This document shows positions 38,756 through 48,420 of a stretch of 64,000 nt of DNA, one piece after another. A model generated the notes under the pieces. The model did no database searches. It saw only the letters and a program-made list of their open reading frames with translations, and had not been told where the DNA came from. Positions within the stretch are counted from its first letter, which is position 1. Each line of letters begins with the position of its first letter. The translations under genes were made by a program, and so were the position numbers. The stretch is from Gammaproteobacteria bacterium (GTDB taxonomy: Bacteria > Pseudomonadota > Gammaproteobacteria > Pseudomonadales > Pseudohongiellaceae), in assembly GCA_002706685.1 (NCBI GenBank), contig PALV01000002.1, positions 248,001-312,000 of the forward strand, given 5' to 3'.

Positions 38756-41718
38756 GCACGACTGCCGATACTCTCGCTCAACTGGTCAACAACACAGATC
38801 AGATGCTGCAGACAGTCACTCAGGTCAAAGAGACATTTGAGGACTCGAAGAATACTGCAGTGGAGGCTGCTGGCACTGCAACCACCCAGGCTGGCGTTTC
38901 CACCACTCAGGCCAATCTGTCCGCGACGGCTCGCGCAGGGTCGGAGTCTGCCCGAGACTCTGCAATCAATAACGCTCAAGCAGCCGCAGCATCTGCCGCC
39001 TCAATCTCCGACTACAGCGCCCGCGTGCAGGCTCAGTTGCATACGCTTGGTATCACTAATATCAAAGCGATCGCGTTCAAACGTGCTGAAGGTTGGGAGC
39101 GAACCGGCAATCAGTCATATAAGACTGAAACACGCCCGACCGGGCGTTATCTCGGCAGGTATGCAAACGCTGCGGATGCCTGGGCGCAAACTGATACAAC
39201 TCCCGCAAGTGCTAACGAGGACTGGTACTACAACTCAACTGATACATTCTGGTACAAGCTCAGTGGTGGTAATTCGCACACGCGCATCTATCGTGCAGGG
39301 TCCGCTCACATGCCGCTTGAGGCTGCGATTGTAGCGACCGACACCAGGCTTCTAATACTCGACTTGACCGATCCGAACATGCCGCTCTGGATGGAGTTTG
39401 TGCGCGCCTCAAGCAATTCGAGTAGAACCTTCATCCAATATGCCATCCCATCCAAGGTGGCTTACAAAGACGGCGTGCTCGCATTGACAACAAGCGATAG
39501 CGTTAATCCGGCGTCAATACATCCCGATTATGTTCGCGGGATCAACATTGCGAACTTTAAAGAAGATTCCGCCATCACGTACAAGTTCCGAAATGGATAC
39601 GGGTCGGCTTTTGCTGGCAGAAAGGTTTGGAGACTTGCCAATCGTAACAGTCCTGCATTCTATGCAGATTCAAGTTCAGACAGCCCAGCGCCATCGATAT
39701 TTAATTCTTCGAGTAGTGGCCATAACTTTAGTGGTTTGTCTTTCTCGCGCTCAGGGAAACTACTAACCGCAGCGTCGTCAAGGCTGTCTGTAGCGGATGT
39801 TAATGCGTTGTCCGCTGTTTCAACATCAACAGGTAGTTTTGTATGTCCGGTTGAGCTGAATGGACGTTTGTATGCTCGTGACAATTCTGCTGTGTCATTT
39901 CGAGACTACGGCCCGCTAGATAATTTACAAGCCAATTTCACAAACGTCAGTTCATACACAACTACCGGGTATCCGTATCTTGGTGCTCTGCCAGATTACG
40001 CTGTCGCGGGAGACAACTTCATCCTGGGTGCAAGTGGCTCCCGCGTTGAGCACATTTGGCCGAACCCAGCCGATTACCAGTCCAGCCTAATCGCCCGCCG
40101 TGGCACAACTTACGCCACGCCCCCGATGAAAAAGCCGGAGGTGATGCTGATTTGTAGCACGGTTGAGGGGGCTGTTTCTGATACTGATTTAATAACAGGG
40201 GATGATTCGACTTTTACAACTACAGTTGGGTCGTGGCTAGGAGCAAATGGCGGAATACTATCCGTAGACACAGGAAGATTGAAAGTAACCAATGGGACAG
40301 CAGGGAACGGTTGGGGATATTTAACAAAAACCACAGTTGCCGGGGTATGGTACAACCTGTCTTGCGATGTTGAGCTTGGTTCAGGTGGTGCAAATTGGCG
40401 AGTTTTTGTTGGCACCTCTAATGGCGCTTCAAACCTGTTCTCTGAGTATGGAACTACAACCAGAAGTGTTTCAGGTGGTTTTTTTGGGACTGGCGGTACA
40501 GTTTATATCCAACTACAAGTTGGTCTAAACACGATATCATCCTTTACGTTTTTCGATAATGTTGTTCTGCGGCAAGGCGTCCAAGACCACTCCGGCCTCG
40601 ACACCCCCGCCACCATCCACGGCACTCTGACAGCTACAGCAGAAGTAGCTGGCGGTGTTGCTGGGTTGAGCGGATACACCGCAGGCAATTATTTGGAAGC
40701 ACCTAACCCCTGGGATGGTATCGGTACAGGGGATGGCTGGCTGGCATTTGCGTTTAAGTCCGGTGCAGCCAGCGCAAATGAATTTCTGATACATATTAGT
40801 TATCACGACGGGACAGAGTACCGGGGCGCTGGTGTTTCAATTTATCTCCGTGGCGATGTGAACGGCATCATAAACGCTACATTCACCTCAGTTGATGGCT
40901 TTGCTTCGTCCGCACAAGTGCAAACAGCTTCAGGCTACGAAGACTCTCTTGTACATACGGCCGTTATAAGAAAAACATCAACAGGTTACTTGCTAAGCAT
41001 TGACGGTGTTGATGTTGGTTCCGTAGCTGTTGGCTCTCACGGCAATCTCGTCTTTAACGCATCCGCAAAAATGTATTTAGGTACCTCTGGCTCATTGACC
41101 GGGACAGCCGCAAACCAAAAATTGTGGTTCGCAGGCGCAGGCCAAACACCCCTGGCCGACGAAGAAGTCAGCCTTATGCACACCCACATGCGAAACCTGA
41201 TCATGGGCAAAGCATCCCTGGACGAGATACCAACATCACTGGCCTATGACCCGATCCGCAAAGCAGTGGAAATGGTAGGTACCACCAAGCGTCAGACACT
41301 TCAGGATGGCGCTATCACGGCCAGCGTAGATCACGGCCAAGGCAGCAGCGCAGTGGTATCTGTTGGACCACGATCTGAGATTGGTGTGGGGGGATCAACA
41401 GGTATCGAGGTGGCTGTGCCTGAGCGCAATCTGCGCGAGTACCAGGCGCGGCTCACCACTGAGCGGTTCACCGTTACCTACGCTGGCAACGCTTCACGCA
41501 CGCTATTCCCTGATCCAACTGTCGCGGCTGAAATGGCCGTCACCATCGGTGCCAAGCCAGTGCGCGTGTCCAACGCTGGCAGCGTCCAGACAGTCGGTGC
41601 GGCTGAAGATTACACCGTCGCTGATTACGGCCTTGGCCGCAACGTAGTTAAGTTCGCAGTGGCTCCGGGTAGTGGGAATGACATTGTGGTCGAGTTCGAG
41701 CGGGAGGTTTACGCATGA
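38752..41718 (+). CDS. Tail fibre / receptor-binding protein
   Basis: A 988-residue fibre. Residues 1-90 are coiled-coil repeats as in the gene before. A YLGRYANAADAWAQTD stretch near 130-150 is shared by many tail fibres. The middle (about 190-600) is Ser/Gly-rich and likely receptor-specific, including a CBM-like beta-sandwich near 480-605; about 630-810 resembles a LamG/concanavalin-like domain (LIHISYHDGTEYRGAGVSI). The C-terminus has strands such as FTVTYAGNASRTLFP. The DNA from about 39330 to 40570 is visibly AT-richer, suggesting module exchange. Confidence 0.85.
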   Translation: MSTTADTLAQLVNNTDQMLQTVTQVKETFEDSKNTAVEAAGTATTQAGVSTTQANLSATARAGSESARDSAINNAQAAAASAASISDYSARVQAQLHTLGITNIKAIAFKRAEGWERTGNQSYKTETRPTGRYLGRYANAADAWAQTDTTPASANEDWYYNSTDTFWYKLSGGNSHTRIYRAGSAHMPLEAAIVATDTRLLILDLTDPNMPLWMEFVRASSNSSRTFIQYAIPSKVAYKDGVLALTTSDSVNPASIHPDYVRGINIANFKEDSAITYKFRNGYGSAFAGRKVWRLANRNSPAFYADSSSDSPAPSIFNSSSSGHNFSGLSFSRSGKLLTAASSRLSVADVNALSAVSTSTGSFVCPVELNGRLYARDNSAVSFRDYGPLDNLQANFTNVSSYTTTGYPYLGALPDYAVAGDNFILGASGSRVEHIWPNPADYQSSLIARRGTTYATPPMKKPEVMLICSTVEGAVSDTDLITGDDSTFTTTVGSWLGANGGILSVDTGRLKVTNGTAGNGWGYLTKTTVAGVWYNLSCDVELGSGGANWRVFVGTSNGASNLFSEYGTTTRSVSGGFFGTGGTVYIQLQVGLNTISSFTFFDNVVLRQGVQDHSGLDTPATIHGTLTATAEVAGGVAGLSGYTAGNYLEAPNPWDGIGTGDGWLAFAFKSGAASANEFLIHISYHDGTEYRGAGVSIYLRGDVNGIINATFTSVDGFASSAQVQTASGYEDSLVHTAVIRKTSTGYLLSIDGVDVGSVAVGSHGNLVFNASAKMYLGTSGSLTGTAANQKLWFAGAGQTPLADEEVSLMHTHMRNLIMGKASLDEIPTSLAYDPIRKAVEMVGTTKRQTLQDGAITASVDHGQGSSAVVSVGPRSEIGVGGSTGIEVAVPERNLREYQARLTTERFTVTYAGNASRTLFPDPTVAAEMAVTIGAKPVRVSNAGSVQTVGAAEDYTVADYGLGRNVVKFAVAPGSGNDIVVEFEREVYA

Positions 41719-42293
41719 TTACCTTTGCAGATAGCCATGTTGATTTGATGGGTGATGTCACCTTCAGTCAGAAGCAACTGATCCGACGCTGGGACCAGGA
41801 GCTTGGCAAAAAATGGGGGCAGGAGGTGCAGGACAATCTGCGTGACTTTATGCAGATTAAGGCCAGTCTGAACCCTGAGACCTTCCCCAACTATGCCGCG
41901 AACGAAACGCTGCTGGCTGAGTTCATTGCCGACAAGCAAGTGTGTTACGAGCGCCGGATTGCTGACGAGGCGAAAAACGCGCTGCTGATCTCAGTCATCG
42001 AGTATGAGCAGGCAGTAAGACGCAAAGCGGAGCTCGAGTTGCTGATCAATGGCCGTGAGGCCGTTGAGGAAGTGCCGGAGGAGACCGATCCGGTTACCGG
42101 CGAAGTCACGCAAGAGTATGTGCCGGCCATCGAGGCTGTCGAACCGATGGCTCAGACCATCGACCAGGAAGGCGAGACTGTCGATAATCCGGACTACCTG
42201 GCTGCTGTTGCTGAGCTGGCTGAGTGCCAGGCGGTGATTGATGGAGCAGGGGCCGAAGTTCTGGCGCACGTGGCGGCGAGAAGCGGTCAGTAA
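41715..42293 (+). CDS. Fibre-associated protein (possible assembly factor)
   Basis: A 192-residue mostly helical acidic protein (FSQKQLIRRWDQELGKKWG). It follows the fibre gene with a 4-nt overlap, the usual place of fibre chaperones, but has no recognised family. Ends with a poly-Glu rich stretch (EEVPEETDPVTGEV) and a helix. Confidence 0.6.
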   Translation: MITFADSHVDLMGDVTFSQKQLIRRWDQELGKKWGQEVQDNLRDFMQIKASLNPETFPNYAANETLLAEFIADKQVCYERRIADEAKNALLISVIEYEQAVRRKAELELLINGREAVEEVPEETDPVTGEVTQEYVPAIEAVEPMAQTIDQEGETVDNPDYLAAVAELAECQAVIDGAGAEVLAHVAARSGQ

Positions 42294-42295
42294 AA

Positions 42296-43945
42296 ATGCC
42301 CCCAGTTATCGACGTAAGCACCTTCATCGGAATGGTGCCAGGCCTCGCTGTGCGCAAATTGCCGACAGAGGCGTCTGCGCTTGCCGAGAACATCCGCATC
42401 CAGAGCGGTGATCTTGAAGCCTGGTACGGCATGGAAAATGTGGCTGCTACGCTCTCTGGCGGAATTGTTCGTGCGCTTTTCCTGTATGACGGCCAGCATT
42501 GGTTCAGCCGGAATGTGCGCGCCAGCTTTGTTGGCTCTCCGGCTGCTCAGGATCCGTATGATCGAGTGTACTTCACTGAGGCTGGCGAATATCCGAAGGT
42601 AACGTCAAACCTGATTGCGACCGGCGGTGACCCGAAGCCGGTCGCCTCGTACCGGCTGGGTGTTCCAGCGCCTGAGACGGCTGTGACTGCAGTGGTCAAT
42701 GCTGATGCCGGTGCAGATCCTGAAAACTTCTCCGATGACGAAACCCGATTCTATGTGATGACCTTTGTTACTGAGTACGGGGAAGAGGGTCCGCCCGGGC
42801 CGGTCAGCGCTGCCGTTGAACTGGGATCGCCTTCCACTGAGACAGTCACGCTCACGCTGCCCGGCCTTGCCAGCAACCCATACAACGTCAATCGCAAGCG
42901 CGTGTATCGGACTGTGACAACTGGAGCCGGGACCGATTACTTCCTCGTTGGCGAGGTCACGCTGGCTACAACCACGCTCGTTGATTCGTTCGGTGCTGCT
43001 GACGGCGATAACCTGCCGGCCGGTATTGGAAAACGACTGGATACCGTCAATTTCGACATGCCAGATGAGGACATGCAGGGGCTGGTGATGGGCATCAATG
43101 GCATGGCAGCCGGGTTTTCTGGCAACGAGCTGGCGATCAGTGAGGCGTATCTGCCCCATGCCTGGCCATTGGATTATCGGCGCGCAACTGAGCATGAGAT
43201 TGTCGGCATCGTTGCGACCTCCACAGGCTTTGTTGTGGGCACGAAAGGTTACCCCTATGTGCTGACCGGCATTGCCCCTGATTCGATGACCAGCGAGAAG
43301 CTGGACACGATGCTGGCGTGTGTATCAGGCGCCTCGATGGTCGATATGGGCGAGTATGCCCTGTACGCCTGTCCGAACGGCCTTGTTGCTGCAGGATCTG
43401 GCAGAGCTGAGCTGATAACCGACAAGATCATTACCCGGCGCGAATGGTCAGCCTACAGCCCGTCAACTATCCACGCCTACCGCTACCAAGACAAGTACGT
43501 TGCTTTCTACGGTGACACGTTGGGCGATGGAAACGGAATTGGCGGTTTTGTGTACGACCCGCGCACCAATACGCTGTTCGATCTGGATTTCTATGCGACT
43601 GCTGGGTACAACGACATCGAGAACGATGACCTGTATCTGGTAATTGGTGGACAGCTCAAGCGCTGGGATGCAGACGATGCAAACCCGATTGCCTTCGCCT
43701 GGAAGTCAAAGGTGTTCAAGGGCGCTCCGATCTCACTGTCTGCCGCGAAGGTTTACACGGACGCACCAGCGAGCGCAGGGATCAAGATATGGGCCGATGG
43801 CCAGCTGATCCTGTCGCATGCAGCGTTGCCGTCTGAGTCTTTCCGCCTGCCGGCCGTGCGTGCCTCTGAGTGGCAGTTTGAAGTAACCGGCACAGCATCA
43901 ATCCAGCGAGTTTCCCTCGGAACAGCAATGAGTGATTTTGAATGA
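42296..43945 (+). CDS. P22 gp10-like tail/DNA-stabilisation protein candidate
   Basis: A 549-residue beta-rich protein: VIDVSTFIGMVPGLAVRKLPTEASALAENI at the N-terminus is typical of podoviral packaged-DNA-stabilisation proteins and tail needles' neighbours; the middle contains an Ig-like insert (FYVMTFVTEYGEEGPPGPVS) and then a propeller-like part with GFVYDPRTNTLFDLD. Expected in the tail tube below the adaptors. Confidence 0.75.
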   Translation: MPPVIDVSTFIGMVPGLAVRKLPTEASALAENIRIQSGDLEAWYGMENVAATLSGGIVRALFLYDGQHWFSRNVRASFVGSPAAQDPYDRVYFTEAGEYPKVTSNLIATGGDPKPVASYRLGVPAPETAVTAVVNADAGADPENFSDDETRFYVMTFVTEYGEEGPPGPVSAAVELGSPSTETVTLTLPGLASNPYNVNRKRVYRTVTTGAGTDYFLVGEVTLATTTLVDSFGAADGDNLPAGIGKRLDTVNFDMPDEDMQGLVMGINGMAAGFSGNELAISEAYLPHAWPLDYRRATEHEIVGIVATSTGFVVGTKGYPYVLTGIAPDSMTSEKLDTMLACVSGASMVDMGEYALYACPNGLVAAGSGRAELITDKIITRREWSAYSPSTIHAYRYQDKYVAFYGDTLGDGNGIGGFVYDPRTNTLFDLDFYATAGYNDIENDDLYLVIGGQLKRWDADDANPIAFAWKSKVFKGAPISLSAAKVYTDAPASAGIKIWADGQLILSHAALPSESFRLPAVRASEWQFEVTGTASIQRVSLGTAMSDFE

Positions 43946-45909
43946 CAGGAGGCAAAAAGGCCTACTATCGATCAATTCCTCGCTCAAAAGATCCTGCCCA
44001 ATCCCTGCCAGCACTGACTGAAAATATCGAGATCCTGACCGGCTCTCGCGGTGATGGTATGGATAAAGCCGTCACGCGTCGGGAGCTGATTGGAACAGGT
44101 GCGTTTAAGTTTCGTCCAGGTAATGCCGGTTCCATTGGCGGTGGAAGCGGATCCCTTGTGCCGGTTCCTGTTACGCCTGATGGAGTCGATTACCCGACCA
44201 AGCCAGAGAATGTTCTGGCCACCGGCGGCTTCACCTTCATCATGGTGGAGTGGGATAAGCCGACATTTGCCGGATTCGCGTATGCAGAGGTATGGCGATC
44301 ACCGGCAAATGACTTTGGGACGGCTGTTCGAGTAGCAACGACCCAGGCAACGATCTACATCGATCCGGTGGAGCTTGAGTCCGAATATTACTACTGGGTG
44401 CGATTCGTTAACGTAAACGATGTTGCCGGACCTATTCACGCCACCAGCGGAGTGTTTGCTGAGACCGCCAGAGACATCAACAAGGTTCGTCAGGCTTTGC
44501 TCGATGTTATTACCGAGACTCAGCTTGCCAGCAATCTCAAAACAAGAATTGACCTGGTTGACGCCGGCGCAGAAATTACCGGATCAGTAAATGCACGCAT
44601 TGCTGCCGAAGCTGCCGCCAGAGGTCTTGATATTGATGCGGTCTACTCGGCGATCCTCAGTGAGCAAACGAGCAGGCAGTCCGCCGATTCCGCACTGGCA
44701 AACGATATTACACTTGTCATCGCCTCTGTGGATGACAACACTGCGGCAATTCTGACAGAGCAAACTGCCCGGGCTGATGCCGACTCTGCGCTGAGCACCA
44801 GCATAACGCTTTTGTCTGCAGAGGTTGATGGCAATGCAGCGGCCATAAGTTCTGAGCAGACAGCTCGGGCGGATGGTGATTCAGCGCTTGCCAGCAGTAT
44901 TACATCGCTGGCAGCGACCGTTGATAGCAACAGTGCAGCGATAATCTCTGAGCAAACCGCAAGATCCGATGCCGACTCTGCGCTGGCTTCCGACATTTCG
45001 AGTCTGACAACCACAGTTAACGGCAACACAGCGAGCATTTCGACGATTCAGTCCTCGGTAGATGGGCTCTCTGTCGAATACATGGTGAAGCTCGATGTAA
45101 ATGGCTATGTCACTGGTTTCGGGCAGTACAACCAGGGGCCGGGCGCAAGTGGGTTTCTGATCCATACTGATTATTTTGCAGTAGGCCAACCGGGGCAAAG
45201 CACAAAATATCCGTTCATCATCGGTACTGTGAATGGCGTGACGACGATTGTCCTGGACGGCGCGACATTCATAGCTGATGCAACAATCACAAATGCCAAG
45301 ATCGCCAATCTGGCGGTAGATTCGGCCAAAATTGCAGACCTTGCTGTAGGTGCTGCGAAGATCGCGGCCGCGGCTATCACAACCGCGAAGATCGATGACC
45401 TGGCCGTTACGGCCGCGAAAATTGCCTTGCTTGCAGTCGGCACTGCGCATATCACAGATGCCGCTATCACCAGCGCAAAAATAGGCGATGCTGAGGTTGG
45501 TACTTTGAAAATCGCCAACGAAGCGGTTACCGTCCCGGCTGGCTCATCGATCTACTACGGCGGATTCATACCGGACAGCTGGATCACGATCGACTACGTT
45601 GATGTGAACTGGGGGGGCAATCCACCAGCTGCCGTGATGGTATCGGCCTTCTGCAACTACGAGCCTCAATCTGGTGACAGTTTGAGTGTGGCCTTGCGAG
45701 TAGCCGTGTCGATCAACGGCGGCGCTGACATAACGGCCGGCGACGTTGGCCTCTCTGCCGTCAATGGATACTCGGTGATTGCCAATACAAGCTGGCGATT
45801 CACCGGGCAGAGTGGTAGCTGCCGGTACAAGATTCAGGTATTTGCCAGCACTGGCGGAAAGTACAAGGCTGGTGGGTGCGGTATCACAGTGCTTGGAGTA
45901 CGCCGATGA
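43942..45909 (+). CDS. J-like tail protein with two repeat arrays
   Basis: A 655-residue protein. Near residues 80-180 is a fibronectin-like domain; residues 241-368 are four 32-residue repeats (EQTARADADSALAS and similar), then a DUF1983-like segment typical of lambda J proteins (YMVKLDVNGYVTGFG, YFAVGQPG), then about eight 10-residue repeats (AKIADLAV-like) and a C-terminal beta-sandwich. It is probably a host-contact fibre. A J-type central part in a phage with a podovirus-type head is unusual and looks modular. Confidence 0.75.
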   Translation: MTGGKKAYYRSIPRSKDPAQSLPALTENIEILTGSRGDGMDKAVTRRELIGTGAFKFRPGNAGSIGGGSGSLVPVPVTPDGVDYPTKPENVLATGGFTFIMVEWDKPTFAGFAYAEVWRSPANDFGTAVRVATTQATIYIDPVELESEYYYWVRFVNVNDVAGPIHATSGVFAETARDINKVRQALLDVITETQLASNLKTRIDLVDAGAEITGSVNARIAAEAAARGLDIDAVYSAILSEQTSRQSADSALANDITLVIASVDDNTAAILTEQTARADADSALSTSITLLSAEVDGNAAAISSEQTARADGDSALASSITSLAATVDSNSAAIISEQTARSDADSALASDISSLTTTVNGNTASISTIQSSVDGLSVEYMVKLDVNGYVTGFGQYNQGPGASGFLIHTDYFAVGQPGQSTKYPFIIGTVNGVTTIVLDGATFIADATITNAKIANLAVDSAKIADLAVGAAKIAAAAITTAKIDDLAVTAAKIALLAVGTAHITDAAITSAKIGDAEVGTLKIANEAVTVPAGSSIYYGGFIPDSWITIDYVDVNWGGNPPAAVMVSAFCNYEPQSGDSLSVALRVAVSINGGADITAGDVGLSAVNGYSVIANTSWRFTGQSGSCRYKIQVFASTGGKYKAGGCGITVLGVRR

Positions 45910-46310
45910 TTGACGTGGTCTATTACGAGCCGAACGGCAGAATCACTGGCTGTAAAACTATTCAGGCAGGCATGGAAGAGCAAAATTGCCCGGCCGGTAG
46001 CAGCTGGTACGTCACCACTGTACCAGTGTGCGCAATCCGCCAGCGAATCATTGTCGGCACAGGAGGCCCGGAGCCATTCGCAAGACCGCCGATGCCGATC
46101 ACCCATACACCGCTCACGATCACGACCGAGGAAGATGTGACGATTACCGGGATACCAGTCGGCGCCGTGCTTACGCATCCTGATGGTGAGGATGTGATTG
46201 ACGATGGCGATGTGTCCTGGGGCTCAGCAGTGCCAGGCGTCTTTATTCTGACCATCGAAAAATTCCCCTACCTTGGAGTAAACCTGCGTGTCGAAGTCAA
46301 TCCGGCATGA
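45906..46310 (+). CDS. Small tail-region protein
   Basis: A 134-residue beta-rich protein (IDVVYYEPNGRITGC, ending KFPYLGVNLRVEVNPA) of a type often seen after tail tip or fibre genes and resembling small beta domains of fibre caps. ATG 45906 overlaps the preceding stop by 4 nt. Role unknown. Confidence 0.6.
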   Translation: MIDVVYYEPNGRITGCKTIQAGMEEQNCPAGSSWYVTTVPVCAIRQRIIVGTGGPEPFARPPMPITHTPLTITTEEDVTITGIPVGAVLTHPDGEDVIDDGDVSWGSAVPGVFILTIEKFPYLGVNLRVEVNPA

Positions 46311-46506
46311 TCCACGCCCAAAGCTGCCAGAAAAGCAGCGCCAACGGCTGCAGGCTATGGATCACGAGCTTTTGCGTATGTCACCTGATGAGGCGGCGCA
46401 GTGGGTGGAGAGTAATGTGAAGACTCTCCCTCAAGTCAAAGCGCTGGTTGTGGATCTGGTCAAAGCAGTGAACGCACTGGCACATGAGGTCCGAAGGCCA
46501 AAATGA
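46288..46506 (+). CDS. Small helical protein (72 aa)
   Basis: A 72-residue helical protein (KQRQRLQAMDHELLRM, VKALVVDLVKAVNAL). GTG start; overlaps the previous gene by 23 bp and the next by 4 nt. No family recognised. Confidence 0.6.
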   Translation: MSKSIRHDPRPKLPEKQRQRLQAMDHELLRMSPDEAAQWVESNVKTLPQVKALVVDLVKAVNALAHEVRRPK

Positions 46507-46898
46507 TTCATCCAGTGCTGACGAACATCGATCAGGTTATAGGCCAGATTGGGCCGCAGATCGAAGTGATTGGCGAGCGATCGAGCAGGGCGAATCTGCT
46601 GCGCGACATCGTAGATGCCTGCAGAAACAAAAAGGCGTTTCTGTTCACGATCATTGGCGATGACTCGTTCGCTGTACTTCGCCCCATGCCTCAGCGTGTG
46701 GTGCAGGTGTGGGTGGCATACAGCCGGGCAGGTAACGCAACAGAACAGTACCTGCCTGCAATCAAGGATCTCTGCCGGAGCGTCGGGGCAACACAAATCG
46801 AATTTGAAACAGCGCTGGAGTCAGTCGAACGGCTGATGCCGCGCTTTGGCTGGAAGAAGGCATACACGGTCTGGAGGTTGAAAATCGATGAGACATAA
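46503..46898 (+). CDS. Unrecognised 131-aa virion-region protein
   Basis: A 131-residue alpha/beta protein (AFLFTIIGDDSFAVLRPM, VVQVWVAYSRAGNATEQ, ending TVWRLKI) with an acetyltransferase-like (GNAT) strand-helix order; similar small proteins sit before internal virion genes in T7-like phages. No catalytic motif seen. Overlaps the next gene by 11 bp. Confidence 0.62.
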   Translation: MIHPVLTNIDQVIGQIGPQIEVIGERSSRANLLRDIVDACRNKKAFLFTIIGDDSFAVLRPMPQRVVQVWVAYSRAGNATEQYLPAIKDLCRSVGATQIEFETALESVERLMPRFGWKKAYTVWRLKIDET

Positions 46899-47493
46899 TC
46901 GCGGGCGTTTTTACAGGCCGATGTACTTCAAAGGCGGGAGTAACCGCATCGAAGAAACGGCGGACCAGAAAGAGTTTGCCCGGATCGCTGCAGAGCGCTG
47001 GGGTAACTACCAAGCCACGTTTGTGCCGGCAGAAAACAAGTACATTGAGGAAATGACGGATTATGACAATCCGGCGCGCATGGAAGGCGCGACACGTTCA
47101 GCCAGGGCAGCAGTGCAGGACAGTGCAGCAGACGCATGGCAGGAGCGCTCGTCACAAATGACGCGACAGGCGATCGATCCATCATCGGGCCGATTCGGTG
47201 CCGCTGTGACTGATCATGCCGCTCGAACGGCCGGCATTGAAACCGATGTGGTCAACCGCACTCAGCAGGCTGTTCAGGATCAACGAGTCCAGGGCATGAA
47301 GAATATCGTGGCCATGGGTAACGGTCAGTCAGCTGAAGCCCTACAGGGCATGGGCGATGTTGCCAGCCGAAGCGCCGCTGAGGCGGCAGACTCCGCACTC
47401 AGAAAGGAGAATCGGCGCTCATCTACGCACCAGGCCATCGGCACTGTAGCAGGCGCTGGAACCCGCGCCGCCATTGAGTACGGAGGCCGATAA
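46888..47493 (+). CDS. Internal virion protein candidate A
   Basis: A 201-residue Gln/Ala-rich helical protein (QKEFARIAAERWGNYQATF, then ERSSQMTRQAIDP). Composition and position before the giant protein fit the small internal or ejection proteins of podoviruses, which leave the head with the DNA to form a channel. Family not certain. Confidence 0.6.
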   Translation: MRHNRGRFYRPMYFKGGSNRIEETADQKEFARIAAERWGNYQATFVPAENKYIEEMTDYDNPARMEGATRSARAAVQDSAADAWQERSSQMTRQAIDPSSGRFGAAVTDHAARTAGIETDVVNRTQQAVQDQRVQGMKNIVAMGNGQSAEALQGMGDVASRSAAEAADSALRKENRRSSTHQAIGTVAGAGTRAAIEYGGR

Positions 47494-47494
47494 C

Positions 47495-47965
47495 ATGCCT
47501 TACAACTACCCCTACGACGAGACCGATAGAACCGGCAATTTTACCGGCACTCGCGCCACCGCCTTGCCTGTCCCGCGTCCTGGCAGTGACACCTACGCGC
47601 AGGATATGAACGCGTACATTGCCCGACAGCAGTGGGAGGATTACCAGCGACGCTTCCAGCCGGTTGAGCGACAACTGATCGATGAGACGATGGGCAGGGA
47701 GCTTCTGGATAAGCGGCTTTCCTCGATATCTGCGATCACTGACACATCGTTTGATTCAGCGCTACGCAATGCCCGTATGACCCGTGAAATGTATGGCGCG
47801 GGCCAGACGAATCAGCAGCGCCAGTACGAGGATCGCCGCATGGACCTTGGGCGAAGCACCGCTATCGCTGACGCGAGAAACAGCACGCGAACACACATCC
47901 ACGATCGCAATATGGACACGCTCGCAGGCGGATCCAGCGCAGTTAATCAGGCTATCAGGGGGTAA
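47495..47965 (+). CDS. Internal virion protein candidate B
   Basis: A 156-residue hydrophilic helical protein (YIARQQWEDYQRRFQPVERQ, MGRELLDKRL). ATG 47495 lies one base after the preceding stop; the longer frame begins within that gene. Its layout repeats that of the gene before it, so the two may be distant paralogues. Confidence 0.6.
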   Translation: MPYNYPYDETDRTGNFTGTRATALPVPRPGSDTYAQDMNAYIARQQWEDYQRRFQPVERQLIDETMGRELLDKRLSSISAITDTSFDSALRNARMTREMYGAGQTNQQRQYEDRRMDLGRSTAIADARNSTRTHIHDRNMDTLAGGSSAVNQAIRG

Positions 47966-47967
47966 TC

Positions 47968-48411
47968 ATGTCCTACAGTATTCTGGACTCAGGCAATTTC
48001 CAGAAGCGCCAGGCTATCGGTGCTTTTGACCTTCTGGCCGATCAGGAGAGTGTGCGCAACCAGACCAACAGAGCAATCGCCGATGCAGAGGATGCCAGTC
48101 GGGATTCTGCCCTGGGTACAACGGCCGGCGCCGCGATCAGCTATGGCGTGAAGAAGGCCGCAACCAACGCGGCAGTGAATGCGGCAATACCGAGCGCTGT
48201 TACTGCCACTGGCGGAGCAGTCTCAGGCGCTGCAGGCAATGCAGGCGTGGCCGCCCTTGGGCTGACCCCAGCAGCAAGCACAACAGCGGCTACGGCAGCC
48301 ACGGGCGCTGCAGGGGCATCAACAGCAGGCAGCACCGGACTGATGGCAGCAATGGGCCCGGCAGGTTGGGCAATGGCAGCCGGACTACTCGCATTTTCAT
48401 TGTTTTCGTGA
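47968..48411 (+). CDS. Internal virion protein candidate C, membrane-active C-terminus
   Basis: A 147-residue protein: a hydrophilic first third, then a long Ala/Gly-rich stretch ending in a hydrophobic segment (MGPAGWAMAAGLLAFSLF). Small Ala/Gly-rich proteins of this kind accompany ejection proteins. It follows the previous stop by 2 bp. Confidence 0.6.
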   Translation: MSYSILDSGNFQKRQAIGAFDLLADQESVRNQTNRAIADAEDASRDSALGTTAGAAISYGVKKAATNAAVNAAIPSAVTATGGAVSGAAGNAGVAALGLTPAASTTAATAATGAAGASTAGSTGLMAAMGPAGWAMAAGLLAFSLFS

Positions 48412-48420
48412 GGCACTGAC

